Assembly: GCF_022458985.1 (NCBI RefSeq)
Contig: NC_061772.1
Location: 1,674,001-1,738,000 of the forward strand
Direction: 5' to 3'
Length of the DNA stretch: 64,000 bases
From: Mugil cephalus
Lineage: Eukaryota > Chordata > Actinopteri > Mugiliformes > Mugilidae
Shown: one piece after another, positions 24,055-36,284 of the stretch
Numbering within the stretch: position 1 is the stretch's first letter
Layout of the letters: every line of letters starts with the position of its first letter
Position numbers and translations under genes: made by a program
Notes under the pieces: generated by a model
Seen by the model: the letters and a program-made list of their open reading frames with translations, nothing else
What the model was told of the DNA's origin: nothing
The model's database searches: none

Positions 24055-27000
24055 ATGTTCAAAGGTCTAGGGACGTGGTTGGGTTTGGAGAACCAGACGT
24101 ACTCACAGACGTCAGATGACCAAGAAAACCTTCCCGAGGAGCAGGGAGAGAAGGTGGTAGAAGCACAAAACGAGGTAAACAAACAACAACCAGCTGACCA
24201 GCAGGATGGAGAAGCAGAGGCGGACCAGGAAAACTCCGAGCACAGCAAAGGATTGGGTGGTAAGCTGCTTTCTAGCTTTGCTTTGCAGTTATTTGTTCGT
24301 GTTGTTTTGTTTTATTTATTTATTTATTTATTTTTGTTTTGTTTTTTTACGAAATTGTGCATTTCGTAAAAGCGTCAAGCCATGTGAACATATGTGATGA
24401 ACGTTACGTAAACTGGATGAACTTTCTGTCTGCGTTTACTCATAAGTCATTATACCAGTCCTTGATCTTCCCAATTCTACCGTGTGACTTGCTGTCTCAT
24501 GTAATTGACGTGACAGTGTTTTTTGCGTTATATCGCGCTTGTTAATTTTGCTATCTACTCCTCTTCCCACATCTGAAGACTACATATTTAGTTTTGCATC
24601 CAGTGCCACCAAAAAGATCTCTGAGTCGATGGTGGAGACGGCTCAGACCATTAAGAAGACAGTGGAAGAAGGGAAAATCGACGGCATCATAGACAAGGTA
24701 TGTTGCTCTTCTGGTCTGCTGTTTACGAGACTGTTCTTAGTCCACGGTTGGAAGCATACATTTAGAAATGTTACCCTAATAATAACTGTGTGTATGTGTT
24801 TTGCAGACTTTTTTAGGAGACTTCCAAAAGGAGCAGGAGAAATTTGTCCAAGAGAAGAAGGCAAAGAAATCAGGTAAATTCTTCTGAAAATATGAATGTT
24901 CTTAACAACAAAGTCCCTAAACACTTACAAGAGCAAACTCTCTAGTTACAGAAGTCTTACTCTACAAGGCAAATTAGACAGTTAAGTTGATTTTGCACAT
25001 CATGTTTAATTGGGAAACATCTTGAAGAGGAAAAGTTAAAACTGTATAAAGAGTCAGTAACGTAGTAACAATGAAGTCACTTTTGGTATTATACTGTCTC
25101 TGCACAGCACTGCGGGACACTGAGGTGTCCCAAACATAAATGATGGGTCATATTTGTCCTTCTGATATTATAATAGAGTTTAAGTAAACTCTCTTTCAAA
25201 GGTTGAAGAAATTTAAATTCTTAAGAATATTTAGAAGTAGGATGTGAAATATACAGTGTCACTTAAAAATATTTCCACCTCTCAGAATTTTTGTTTCATT
25301 TCTGCATAAAAATGACTCAAAACATCAGCAAATTTTCACAGTCCTAAAAGAAGTCCTACAAGTAGGCAATCATACAGATGAAACAGAAATAATAGATTAT
25401 ATACATTATATAGAGGTGCAAAAATGTAAGTGCACCTCTAGGATTCAAAGTTAATTTCAAGGCCAAATTCAAGTCCATCTGTTCAGAAGTTTTTCCTATC
25501 AATGTAATGAGACGTTCAGCACCTTGTTTATTTCAAAGAAGTCAGGGAATTGTCGCAGTCTGATCTTCACAACAGATGTTTATGGAAGGGTATGATCACA
25601 CTGGCAAGACACATCTGGGACCTGGGAGGTCACAAAGTAACGCAGTGTGACTTCTAAGCAACTAAAGGCCTCACATTAGCTAATGTTAATGATCATGAAT
25701 CCACCATCAGGAGAACACTTAACAGCCATGGTGTGCGTGACAAGAACAAATACACAACTCCCCAAAAAATCCCTCCAAAACTTTGCTTGTCTACAGTTTA
25801 CTAAACATCATGTGGACAAGCCAGGAGATTTTTGGAAAAATGTTTGGTGTTTGGTTGACAAAAGTAGAAATCTTTGGTGTGAATAAGAGGCTCATGTCTG
25901 GAGATCAAAGAACACTGCATCCCAGCATCAGAACTTTATCCTGCCCAGGAAGCATGGTGGTAGTAATGTTCTTGTTTGGGCCTGTGTTTCTGCGTCTGGC
26001 TCAGGATGGCTTTTCTTCACTGATGAACTAATTCTGAATTAGGCCAGACAAATCTAAAGGAACATATCTGCCTGTGAGGTGAATGTTAAGAGAAACTGGA
26101 TCATGCAGTAAGAAAAACACAGAATGAATGTTTTAGAACGGCCAAGTCAAGGTTCTGACTTAAATCCAATAGAAATGTTGTGGAAGGACCGGAAGCAAGC
26201 AGTTCATGTGAAGAAACCTGGCAGTGTCTCAGAATTAAAGCGATTCTTAACTGAGGAATGGACAAAAATGACTGATCAGCAGTTACTGGAAATGTTTAGG
26301 TGATGTTATTGCTGCATAAGGGAGCACACCAGATACTGAAAACAAGGATTCGGTTACTTTTGCACCTCACAGCTATGTGCAAATGATTCATTTCCTTGAA
26401 TAAACAAACACAAAAGTATACATTTTCTATTTCATTGTTCAATTGGGATCTCTTTGTCTACTCTCAGGGCTTGTGTGAAGCACTGCTAAAACTTTAGGTC
26501 ATTTTTAAGCAGAAACCTAGAAAATTCTGAGGGGTGCAAATTCTGTGAAGCTGCTCTCTATACACATATATGCACCCACTTGCCAAAATATCTGGTACAC
26601 TCGTGAAAAAAAACAGAACAATCTAAAATAGCAGTCCTGCACTAAATCCTTGTTCATAACTGTTCTAAAGTTCAGTTTGCGTTGTGGTAATTCAACTGGA
26701 TGATGGACAGTGCTAGAAACTACAGGCTCCAAAATGATAATCCAGTTGAATTACCACTTTTTTGATGTTGCATGGGCATGAACTGAACGTAGGAAGTGTC
26801 ATGGAGGGATTTAGTGCAGGACTGTTATATTTGAATGTGTTAGATGTTACTGCTGTAACTATTGAACTGACAAACAAGTGTCAAACAAAATAAAGCCACA
26901 TAACCAAAACAATAAAAAGAATCAAATCTACAGTAGCATATAGTAATGGTCTTGTTATTAAACAGCGCCTTTCAACCTATTGATACCCAAAGCACCTTAC

Positions 27001-29671
27001 AGTCACAGATGCATCAACCCATTTGTTCACACACACACACACACACACAATTTGTTTCCACACAATGTCTGGAATTAAACAGCCATTGAGAATAACACAT
27101 TTTAGCTTTGACCAACCTTTTCTTACCCGACTAATCGTCATGGGTGGGTGGGTGTGATGCTCAGGATGTTTTTTTTGGCACTCCAATAACCACTCTACTG
27201 GTTTCAGGTCTCATAATGCTGCTGAGAACTGTTCCTTTTATCCAGCCAGTCTTGGCTTTGTATTCTTGGTTAATTGTTGATGACACTGTTATCTAACCAA
27301 ACAGGGCATAGTGAGTTTAGCAAAACAGCTCAAGGTCCACATATTGCATATTGAGAAGTCAATAAGGTAATTATTATAATGAACCTTTGAAATTAAATGT
27401 GATGTGGAAGTGGAGATTCAGTGTTTAAAAAAACGTCGCATTTCATTTCATTGCAGCATTCAGGAGTTACTGCTTTCACTGCCACAGCAGCACTAGCTGC
27501 AGCCTCCCTTTCTCTGTATGTGTCTCACACACAACAAACTAGTAAGAGGGAGAGGAGAGTGGCCACTGGTCAATTGTGGAAATTCGAAAAAAAGAGTTGC
27601 CAAATGTATTGTAATTAGCTGGCCATTAATATACCTGTACAGCCAGCTGTACAGAAAGCCTATATGTGAGAAGCAAATTTGTATTTCTGGTGCAGTATGA
27701 AATTGGTAGTACTGAACACAGCTTAGCTACTAACGATTAACACGTCACAAAATGATTGTTTGTAGAGGCCTCTACAAAGTTTGTAGACAGGAATCTTTCA
27801 TAGTAATCGCCTTTGTTTTATGTATGTGTTTCTTTTCAAGTCTTTGTTAAGCACCTTGTAATATTGATCTGGAAACATCTATAGAAATAAAGATTATTAT
27901 AATTTTTCATATTTAAAAAATATAAATGTGGTTAATCAATTGTTACAGTCCTTATATATCAGCTTTTGAATACTGTAAGATTTGTGCTTTTGTGTTCAAA
28001 TTGCAATGCTCTAAGACCTTTTTGATCTTCAGATTCTGCCTCTGAGAGGCTGCAGCAGTGATGAGGTGTCAACAGACTGATGACTGAATGACATTACTGA
28101 GGGTGTGAATTGTATGTGTGTTAATATGTAGAAGCAGCAGTGCCTCCCTGGGTTGGCTACAACGAGGAAGAGACCATCCAGCAACAGATCCTTGCCCTGT
28201 CCGCTGTAAGTGAAGACATCCCACACTTTGGATGGCCGTATCATCGTATTTGTGACCTAACTGTTGTCTAATAGATACTGAGCTCCCTGGCTGCTGATTG
28301 TAGGACAAGAGGAACTTCTTGAGGGACCCTCCTGCTGGTGTTCAATTCCACTTCAACATGGAACAGATGTATCCTCTGGCAACAGTGATGCTGGAAGAAG
28401 ACCAGATCCTCAACCGCATGCGCTTTGACCTTGTACCTAAACAGTGAGTGGTCTTCCAAAATTTGCTACATTTACATTCGCTTTTTTTTTTTTTTTCGAC
28501 ATGTGTAAAATGTTCTGGCCACTGTTGAGTTAATCATATGGATGAGGGTATGTTTTATTTTTGACAGTGTGAAGGAAGAGGTGTTTTGGAGGAATTATTT
28601 CTACAGAGTGTCTCTGATCAAGCAGTCAGCTCAGCTCACAGAGCTGGCAGCCCAGCAGCAGCAGAAGGACTCTGTGGACAGCGTTTCAACCGAGGACGTC
28701 GTCTTAGCAGGTCTGATTTTGTTTAAAGATGCTCTACAGCCTGCATTTTAAATTGTAAATTAAATGAATAGAAACATTTTAAAGTCGAGACATAAATCAA
28801 GGCGTACACAATAAATGTAATTAATTTTCTGGATTTAAGGTTGGTCACAGTTGGAACGAGTGTAATATCCTGTCTGAGCAATTTTGATCTGTTTCATTTG
28901 CAATCCCTGCAGCAGTGAGCTGCCCTCTATCTAATAATCTGAGAGCTAAAGAGGACCATGTACTTTGGTCAGTCAGATGAAGTCCAACTAGCAGTCAACT
29001 ACTTAAATTAACTGGTTTGAATTTGGTAGCAGATTGTTTTGTCAGTGTTTTTTTTTTTGAGGCAACCCATGGGTCAGCAAACTGAGAACATTGTCATTTC
29101 TTTATAGACAATGTCAGACCAAAGACTCCACCAGTCTCCATAAATGACTTAAAAAAGGTAATTCATTTTCCAGTGATTATTCTAGACATTAAGAAAGAGT
29201 AGCCCAGTCATTTGACTGTTTCTGTCCTCTCTATGTTACTGCCAGCCTCCTCAAGAAGAGGAAGAGGAGATATCCACAAGTCCTGGAGTGAGCGAGTTTG
29301 TGAGCGACGCTTTTGACTCAACGGCCATCAACCAGGAGGACCTGAGGAAAGAGATGGAGCAGCTGGTGCTGGATAAGAAGGACAGCACCCCTTCTCCTGA
29401 TGGTTAGCATTATAGAGTATTTGCTGCACTTGTTCTGTCAGTTTGGATTTCGGAGAGCAATGTTCTGGAAGATAAAGTTTTCTTTAAATGCAGAGTAAAT
29501 AATTGTTTTACTGATAGTCCTCTCTTTCATTAACATCCAGATGAGTCAGCAGACTGGGAGAAAGAGCTGCAGCAAGAACTTCAGGAATACGAGGTGGTGA
29601 CTGAGTCAGACAACAGAGACGACCAGTGGGATCAAGAGATTGAGAAGATGCTGCAGGCTGATGACAGCTAG
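24055..29671 (+). CDS. syap1: Synapse-associated protein 1 (BSD domain)
   Basis: Nine coding exons: 24055-24259, 24579-24697, 24807-24873, 28132-28205, 28304-28443, 28568-28710, 29108-29157, 29246-29402 and 29541-29671. All are GT-AG and in phase, giving 361 aa (human SYAP1 352 aa). The start [11 protein letters not shown] matches the family N-terminus. An acidic, variable stretch (residues about 15-65) precedes the conserved helical segment with [11 protein letters not shown] and [17 protein letters not shown]. The AAVPPWV and [14 protein letters not shown] blocks lead to the BSD domain at about 165-215 ([20 protein letters not shown]). The C-terminus is the acidic [20 protein letters not shown] segment. 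Known role: SYAP1/BSTA is linked to AKT Ser473 phosphorylation after growth-factor stimulation and is found near the Golgi and in neurons. Intron 3 (24874-28131, 3.3 kb) is enlarged by a dead Tc1 element and an inverted-repeat element. Confidence 0.96.
25254..26558 (+). mobile_element. Decayed Tc1/mariner transposon in syap1 intron 3
   Basis: About 1305 bp flanked by TA (25252-25253 and 26559-26560). Imperfect terminal inverted repeats are visible. The left inner part TTTCCACCTCTCAGAATTTT pairs with the reverse complement of the right part (TTTGCACCCCTCAGAATTTT), followed by a shared CTGCATAAAAATGAC / CTGCTTAAAAATGAC block. The size and TA target duplication are typical of full-length Tc1-like elements. 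Confidence 0.9.
25670..26303 (+). pseudogene. Tc1-like transposase remnant
   Basis: Pieces of transposase are spread over several frames. They include a block with [20 protein letters not shown] sense (about 25700-25750), [14 protein letters not shown] (about 25805), [16 protein letters not shown] (about 25955), the [19 protein letters not shown] block (about 26135) and [20 protein letters not shown] (about 26236-26297). Several stops and frameshifts interrupt it, so it cannot encode an active enzyme. Confidence 0.88.
26583..26860. mobile_element. MITE-like inverted-repeat element, copy 2
   Basis: Left terminus GCAGTCCTGCACTAAATCC at about 26631 pairs with GGATTTAGTGCAGGACTGTTATA at about 26809. 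The centre again carries GTAATTCAACTGGA and, inverted, CCAGTTGAATTACC. It is related to the elements at 4205 and 44357. It abuts the dead Tc1 element within syap1 intron 3 and has no coding capacity. Confidence 0.75.
26955..27185. repeat. CAGCGCCTTTC repeat fragment with (CA)n
   Basis: CAGCGCCTTTCAACC, then CCCAAAGCACCTTACAGTCAC, then a CA run (about 27031-27049). This is a common fish interspersed-repeat end, inside syap1 intron 3. A GGGTGGGTGGGTG run follows at about 27141. Confidence 0.5.
27815..27905 (+). repeat. Retroposon 3' end fragment
   Basis: TTAAGCACCTTGTAA followed by ACATCTATAGAAATAAAGATTATTAT. This is the standard 3' terminus of a fish retroposon, within syap1 intron 3. Confidence 0.55.
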
Positions 29672-30300
29672 AAAACTAGTGTGTTTGTTGCTGTCTGAGG
29701 CAGTGATCTGTTGTAGGTTGGATGAATAGTAACCAGTGATGGACAAGAGAACTTCCAAATCTTCTGCCCTTCATGACTGTGATTACTATCTTATAAAGAT
29801 TCTCCTGTACCTGATTAAGAGGCATTGATCCATTAATCGCAAGAATATGTCACCTCTGCTGGAGGCAGCAGCTAGGTTCAGACATATTAGTGAAGTACAA
29901 CTGATTAGGTTTCCTCTACCTTCTATGTCTTTGAGGAGAAAACTCACTAGAGAGTACCTAATACAAGTACCATGATTTTTTTTATTTATTTTTTTTTTAG
30001 TGGAGAGGGTCTGTCTGTATTCAGTTTCTTTCCACTGCTGCTTCCTGGTGGGTTGGTCAGTTAAGTCTTGGTATAGTTATAGTATAGTAAAGTCAAATGT
30101 AAACTGACATTTCTGTAAATAAAGAGGGTTCTAACATTACATTAGTAGCATTTCTATTTCATTATACATACATTATATATCTGCTTCTCTGTTTAACTGC
30201 AAGTTGACCAAATCCTGCATGTATGTCTGATTTACTTTGTTTCTCTGCCACTGAAATACTGTACATTTTTCACTTTAATAAATATTTATCCATAATTCAT
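29672..30300 (+). other. syap1: syap1 3' untranslated region
   Basis: Follows the TAG at 29669-29671. Two canonical AATAAA signals occur, at 30118-30123 and 30277-30282, each in a T-rich context, so alternative polyadenylation is likely. The 3' limit is uncertain. Confidence 0.6.
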
Positions 30301-30355
30301 CATGTCTTTGTCCAGGGAAGCTAGGTTCTGAGATGTGAGTTTGCAACTGATCATA

Positions 30356-30651
30356 TATATATACTGATCAAGCATAACATTATTACCACCTTATTAATAT
30401 AGTGCCTCCAAAACCGTTATTTATCAGAGACTGGGCATGGGCATGAGTTCCTAAACCATTTTCGTGTGTGTCTGTGTCAGGCTGCATCCTGCTGGGGATG
30501 ACTGCTGCCATCAAGGAGTGTCATTGCTAAGAAGTGGGGTGTCTGGTCTGGTCAAGGCGTGTTGTCCGTGAGTTTCCCAGCAGAACATTGAATCCACTTG
30601 ATGGTCATTGTTATTGACTTGCGTCATAATGTCGTGGCTGTTCGGCATATA
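30356..30651. mobile_element. Internally deleted Tc1/mariner element
   Basis: The left end ATACTGATCAAGCATAACATTATTACCACC and the right end (reverse complement of about 30622-30651) are both versions of a terminal repeat I recall from fish Tc1-like elements (TGATCAGGCATAACATTATG). Internal pieces are also familiar parts of such an element: CATCCTGCTGGGGATGACTG and GTTTCCCAGCAGAACATTGA. Most of the transposase has been deleted. Confidence 0.7.
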
Positions 30652-30680
30652 AATAAAGTTGAATTGCATTGTATTGGACT

Positions 30681-31010
30681 GGGGCAGCAGCGAGAAGGTC
30701 TGAGTTTGAGTCCAGCTCGGGCCTTTCTGGGTGGAGTTTACATGTTCTCCCTGTGTCTGAGAGGGTTTTCTCTGGGTACTCTGGTTTCCTCCCACCTCCA
30801 AAGACATGCTCGCTAGGCTGATTGGTGACTAAATTGACCGTAGGTGTGAGTGTGAGTGTGAATGGTTGTTTGGCTCTGTGTTAGCCCTGTGATAGGCTGG
30901 CAACCTCTTCCAGTGCGTATCCCGCCTCTCATCCAATACCAGCTGGGATAGGCTCCAGCAACCCCCGCAACCCTAGTGAGGATTAAGCAGTATGGAAGAT
31001 GAGATGAGAT
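30681..31010 (+). repeat. tRNA-like interspersed repeat, most complete copy
   Basis: GGGGCAGCAGCGAGAAGG head, degenerate B box (GAGTTTGAGTCC), GTGGAGTTTACATGTTCTCC, ATTGGTGACTAAATTGACCG, GGTTGTTTGGCTCTGTG, AGCTGGGATAGGCTCCAGCA and the GATGAGATGAGATG end. Fragments of this family occur at 2172, 10401, 19121 and 38295. The RNA polymerase III promoter motif is degenerate. Confidence 0.8.
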
Positions 31011-31739
31011 GTATTGAATTTAAGCACTGAAAAATCATCACTGAGAGATAGATGGTGCTGATCTGACCTGAGATAAATAATGCACGCAATTAAATTCATA
31101 CTTCTGCCTATTAACAGAAGTCATCTCAAAGCACTTTGACCCTGGAAGCTGCTGGTTTATGTGTGCTCTGAGCGTGCTCCACTGATCCCTTTGTGACCTG
31201 TAAAATGTCCCATAGCCTGAAGTAAAAAGAACGTAATAAGTCATCACACACAGAGCTCTGCAAAAAAATGTATCTCAAAGTTAAAGGTTAAAGCTTAAGT
31301 GATCAAATGATCAAGTGAGATGCTTGTAAGATATTGAGTCATTTGCAGGTATTATAACCTGAAGGTTAAACTAATTCCAAACAATTGTTCCACTAGGAGC
31401 CTGTTTCAGCAAGCAGGTATACTGAATGTTTGACTTACTCTGTAAACCTAGGGTAGGACAGATCTCTAAAATAAATACATGCCTGAGAAACCACCCAAGA
31501 TGTCAGAAGATCACAGTGAACAAACAAAAAGTGTCTGTAAACACAAACTGTCAGAAACAATGGACAGTGCATACAAGAGCAAAAGAATAATTAAAAAAAA
31601 ATTTAAAAAAACAGAAAAACAATTGTACAGATCTTACTTGTTTATTTATATGTATCACAGTTCAGTTTTCTCATTCTGTTCCCAACTGAAATTACCCACG
31701 TCCACTATGCTAAAGAATGATATAAACATAGTAAAGTTC
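31011..31739. other. Intergenic, nothing recognised
   Basis: An open frame from 31479 has a lysine-rich start but no recognisable domain. It may belong to the 5' side of the Tc1 relic that follows. Confidence 0.35.
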
Positions 31740-32230
31740 AGCCTCAAGGTGGCACCAGAGAGGCTCCAATGCTCACAGTTTGCCTTGTGCAGATGCAGTC
31801 CTTCAGCAGTTGGATACACTCTGCAAAACCAACAGCTTGGAAGACAAACCAAGATCTGGGCTTCTAAGTGTTTTTTCTTCAGCAAGAAATGACTGCATGT
31901 GCTGGAAAAACCACTGATCAAAGCTTAAGGTCCTACAAGGCTGTCCAGAAGCTCCTGATCAATGAAAAATCAAAGTATTTAGAAGAATTAAAGGTAGTAA
32001 TTTAAGGAGAATGGGAAAAGATTACCTATCAACAGTGTGAAAGGCTCGTGGGGAACATGCCAGCCAGGATTAGAGCTCTACTGCTGCTGATGGCAGGAGT
32101 ACTAAATATTAATTTGGTGATGTAATGGTTTATATATTTTTTAGTTTTGAACACATTCTCTGTTATTTGTTGACTTTGATACCGACAAGGTTGAGACATA
32201 TATTCTTGACATATTGAAACTGTCAAGAAT
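31740..32230 (+). pseudogene. Tc1-like transposase relic
   Basis: At about 31830-31880 one frame reads KTNSLEDKPRSG, a block known from the N-terminal DNA-binding region of Tc1 transposases. At about 32009-32075 it reads EWEKITYQQCERLVGNMPAR, the C-terminal block of the same family. The catalytic centre between them is mostly gone. It is a strongly deleted remnant with stops. Confidence 0.7.
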
Positions 32231-32689
32231 TTAGTTTCAGCTTAGCTTTGGAAACACAAAAACGATTTTTCCACAAATAGTTCATGATAATATTTGAGAC
32301 TGTGTAAAATAATAATGTACAGTATATTTCTGTTAAAACAGTGTGTTGAATGATAAAATCGCTCAAGAAACAGGTCGACAAAAACGCAGCATGCACCTAC
32401 ATGTCTGACCACAGGAGTTTGTCCCCATTGGACAAATATTAGCTGAGCAACTTGAAAAAAACACGTCATGAATGTGCTATGATTGAAGCTGTTCCTCTAT
32501 TTTACTGACTGTATATATTTGTTTGAAGCTTGGATACACACACTGTTATCTTCTACCTGACTGTCCCTTTACATATACTGTATTAATTTAGTCTTATATT
32601 TAAAGGTAATAAGAAGTAAGGAAAATTATATTTCATTCCATTTCATTAAAAATAACTTCTTATTTTATGATCACTGTGCCTGTTTGCAT
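32231..32689. other. Intergenic, nothing recognised
   Basis: No supported feature. Confidence 0.4.
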
Positions 32690-32936
32690 AGAATGCTAAA
32701 AAGCTGCTGTGAGGCTGTACAACCAGGCCTGCTCCCAGTAGACCATAAATGTGTAACTGCTGTTACACAAATTTTAAATTGTTTAAATTGTTATTTTTGA
32801 TGTATGATGTATCTTTCTTTTTTTGTGCACCTTTCTTAACCATCTGCTGCTGTAACATAGCAAATCTCCGCACTGTGGGATAAATTAGAGGATTATCTTA
32901 TCCTATCTTGTCTTGTCTTACATTTATAGAGCAATT
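32690..32936 (+). repeat. LINE 3' untranslated tail
   Basis: It contains GCTGTGAGGCTGTACAACCA, then TGCTGCTGTAACATAGCAAATC and CCGCACTGTGGGATAAATTA. It ends with an expanded TTATC/TTGTC pentamer tail. This is the sense-orientation counterpart of the inverted tails at 15486 and 22375. Confidence 0.65.
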
Positions 32937-34027
32937 ACAATCTGAGCTGTACAGTCATGTCACACAAGTGTTATATGTTTGAGTTCTGCATGACTACTGT
33001 CTGTGACATTTTCTTTGTTTTTGCTTTTAGCCATGAATAGATAATGACTGTAAACCGAGTACTCATCCAGTGCTGGGTGAGTCAACATCTCATCATCTTT
33101 TTTTTAATTTAAAGTTTGGCAAAATAAAAGTGATGTTTTAAAATGATTTAACTGGGTAAAGTGAATCTGCCCTTCATCTGTCTAATTCAGACCTGTACCT
33201 CTCTTCTTACTCTTTCAAGCTGGTTAAATGTCATTTTGTGAGACATGCTGGTGGTTGTGAAGTCCAGGATGTTGGACCTAATCTCCAAGTCTCATTTAAC
33301 ACATCCTGAAAAGAAGCACTGTGTTTAACCTTCTCAATTCCAGACCATGCTACATGTCTGTACCTCCTCGAAACTGAGTTGAAGGTGCTCAAGATGTGGC
33401 ATAGCCTAATTTGCATTCACAGTGTTAGTCAAGCAAAAGGAGTACTAAAGGCAGGGGAAGGAGAAGATGAAGTAATTCGAGAGAGTGACTCAGTAAGCGT
33501 GGAATGATGGAAAAGCGGGCCTGCATGTTTCGGTAGTAGAAAGTCTATAATCTTGTTAAATGAGACAAACACCAACCAGACAGCCAGGCCTGTCTCAGCA
33601 CGTTCCCTACGTTCTATATGATAGTGTTGGATGCAGATGGCATGCTGTCTGGGGTGTCAGCACTACGCAGTCAATAAGGACTGAAACGAATTGCAGAATA
33701 AATACTCATTTGCAACTACCAATCAATAGAGAGATCAATATGTCACGCATGTTGAGCTTTCTCTCTTTGTCTTTGGTTTTAGGATTGTGTCCAGGTGTAT
33801 AATACAAGAAACAGGCAGCTCAATGAATACATTTATTCTCTGTGACTCCCTTTGTATTGTCTCTCAGTCTCATGCATGCACATGTCACACCCATCACAGC
33901 TAGAATCCCCCAGCTGGTCTCAAACAGGACACACAGTTGTCACCATGGTGACAAAGCCTGCCAGATAAGGAGCCGTGTGTGCTTTATTGCTTGTGTGTGA
34001 TGCTGGTTCAACAGTGTTTTAATAATG

Positions 34028-34028
<1 letters not shown>
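32937..34028. other. Intergenic, nothing recognised
   Basis: No supported exon or repeat. The small open frame at 33560-33802 looks like chance. Confidence 0.4.

Positions 34029-34105
<77 letters not shown>
34029..34105. repeat. (TG)n microsatellite
   Basis: Perfect TG run of about 77 bp. The Cys-Val and Thr-His repeat open frames across it are artefacts. Confidence 0.97.
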
Positions 34106-34106
<1 letters not shown>

Positions 34107-36233
34107 AAGTGTGTCTAGCCCACATAGCCTGCAGATCTTCTTGTCTACACTCCAGACTAAATAGAGACAAGAGATAATCGTGCGGTAAGATTTTCTGAGA
34201 TATGCATGCACATGCATGTGTAAACTTTGGTTTGGCACAAAAGCTATTCAACTAAATGTATTTTCCCATTTTTGTTTTAGTTAATATCACTTTCTGTTGC
34301 ATGCAATGTGGAGTCTCTGAATTTCTGCATCTTATGGCAATTTCAAAATAGATGGTGGGACACTTGAGTGTTAATAACTAATGCAATGTAGACTTGTGCA
34401 AGGTTAAAGTTCAAGGCTTGCCTCATATCGAGTGAAAAAGATCGCACCAAACCTTGAACAATACATCTGAACGTTTCATTATACGTCTGAATGCCTCCTT
34501 ACTGCCGCCCTTTGTGATGGGGATGGAGATGCACAGAGTGTTAAATATTCATCTAGAGATTCAGCCAGTCACAGTTTGAAAACCTCTGACTTCCACTAAT
34601 GTTACTCACGGTTACACAACATCCACAGACACATCCCCTTACTAAATCTAATACTAAAATTGCTGCTGATATTTTTCCTTTTTGAAAAATGTATTTTGTA
34701 CACAAATGCCACAGATTACTCTTTTCTACTGTCTGTTGCTTGTTTTATTTTCCCCGAATAACCTGCTAACTAACTAACTAACTAACTGTGACAAAGATAT
34801 ACTGAATCTGCCCTCCCATAACAAGCGAGCCAACAGTTTAAATTGTAAATTCTAAGAGATGTAACAGCATTACTCTCTGTCATGAGCTAAATTTAAACGG
34901 ACTGCAGTTTACCTTCAGTTTTTAAAGGGCGGCATTCTAGTGGTCGAAGACACCGGGGATCTGTTAGTTTGTCTTTTGTAAAATAAACAGGTTCCAAGCA
35001 CATTCAGACGTCCCTGCACAACCAGATCATAGTGTGGACATACTACAGCAAATTTAACACGATCAATTGAACTGAAAGGTTCGTAACAAAGGCCCATACC
35101 ACTGAAAAGTAAATTAGTGCGAGTTTGTGACAGGAAATGACAGCTCAACACTCATCTGAATGCTTGCAAGAAAACTAGGTGACATTTATCTCTGGTGTCT
35201 GAACGTGTGACAGGTGTTGTGCTGATTTAAACCCCTGTAAAGTTGTTGTTGTTCTAGAGATTGGGTGCCTTTCTCTTTTATGACTGTGCTGTAAAGTCGT
35301 TTAATCTATGGTGAGCGTAGCCCAGAGAACCCAAAAGGCTCAGAGGCCATTGTTGCTCAATTTAACAAGAAAGGGGCTCCTGTGAATGGCATCCACCATG
35401 AAAAACAAAAAAACAGGCACATCATTTAAACTGACCACAGACGCACTGACCTGCTTTAGGATACATTACATGTTACGATGAATGTGCTAATGTAACCAGT
35501 CATGATGGAGGCTGTGCATGTAGCACTTCTTATGCAGCTCATTACAAGAGCATTTTTTTTACAACACAGTGTGCCATTGTTAATACCTTGGGAAGTCTTT
35601 CATACATCAGTGTGTTTCCCCTCGCATTGTGGTTTATTTGCACAGTTACAGTCAAAACACACATTCACAGTTATTATGTTAACAATGTGATGTTTGTTCC
35701 AAAACAACATGAGGAATCAGCAGATATTTACAAAATGCTTATGATATCAATTCAGTTGTCTGTGGGAAAGCATGTCTGGTCTTAGCGTGTTCGCTCGACT
35801 GTGCTGTGATCTTGTGGCTGATTTCCTATCACAGGCCTCTGTGTGACGTGGTAGACTGCAGACAATTTAGATTTTACATACTCTGACCCAATGGGCTGGT
35901 TAGTGTTTGCCACTGACATACATGAGCAAACACTTCCTACTCTGCCGCACCTTGTCCTGTAAATAGTCAGCCCACAATAGCTCTTCTGTTAAAGGCAGAC
36001 TTAAGCCATGCACAGAGTTGGGTGCGCTTTTACAGCAAGGCAGACGATAAGATGTCTAACTGATGGGGACCTTAGACTGTCTTCTGACGCATATGCTCCA
36101 TGTGTCACGAAGTGTCTTTTTTCTTTCTCTTTTTTCTTTGTCACTCTTTCATCAAACTTTTTTGTGTTGTTACCTTTGATCATGTTGTTCACGTGTGGTT
36201 GTGTGTGTATATTTTTACCACCTGTATAAAAAA

Positions 36234-36234
<1 letters not shown>
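34106..36234. other. Intergenic, nothing recognised
   Basis: No supported gene. A short (AACT)n run lies at about 34766-34788. Confidence 0.4.
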
Positions 36235-36268
<34 letters not shown>

Positions 36269-36284
36269 TGTGTGCGCGCATGTG
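36235..36284. repeat. (TG)n microsatellite with CG tail
   Basis: TG run with one GGG interruption that ends in GTGCGCGCATGTG, a potential Z-DNA segment. Confidence 0.9.

Noticed and set aside
31479..31640. Lysine-rich open frame before the Tc1 relic
   Set aside because: No domain and an AT-rich composition. The lysines come from polyA runs.
33940..34251. Open frames with Thr-His or Cys-Val repeats
   Set aside because: Produced by the TG microsatellite.
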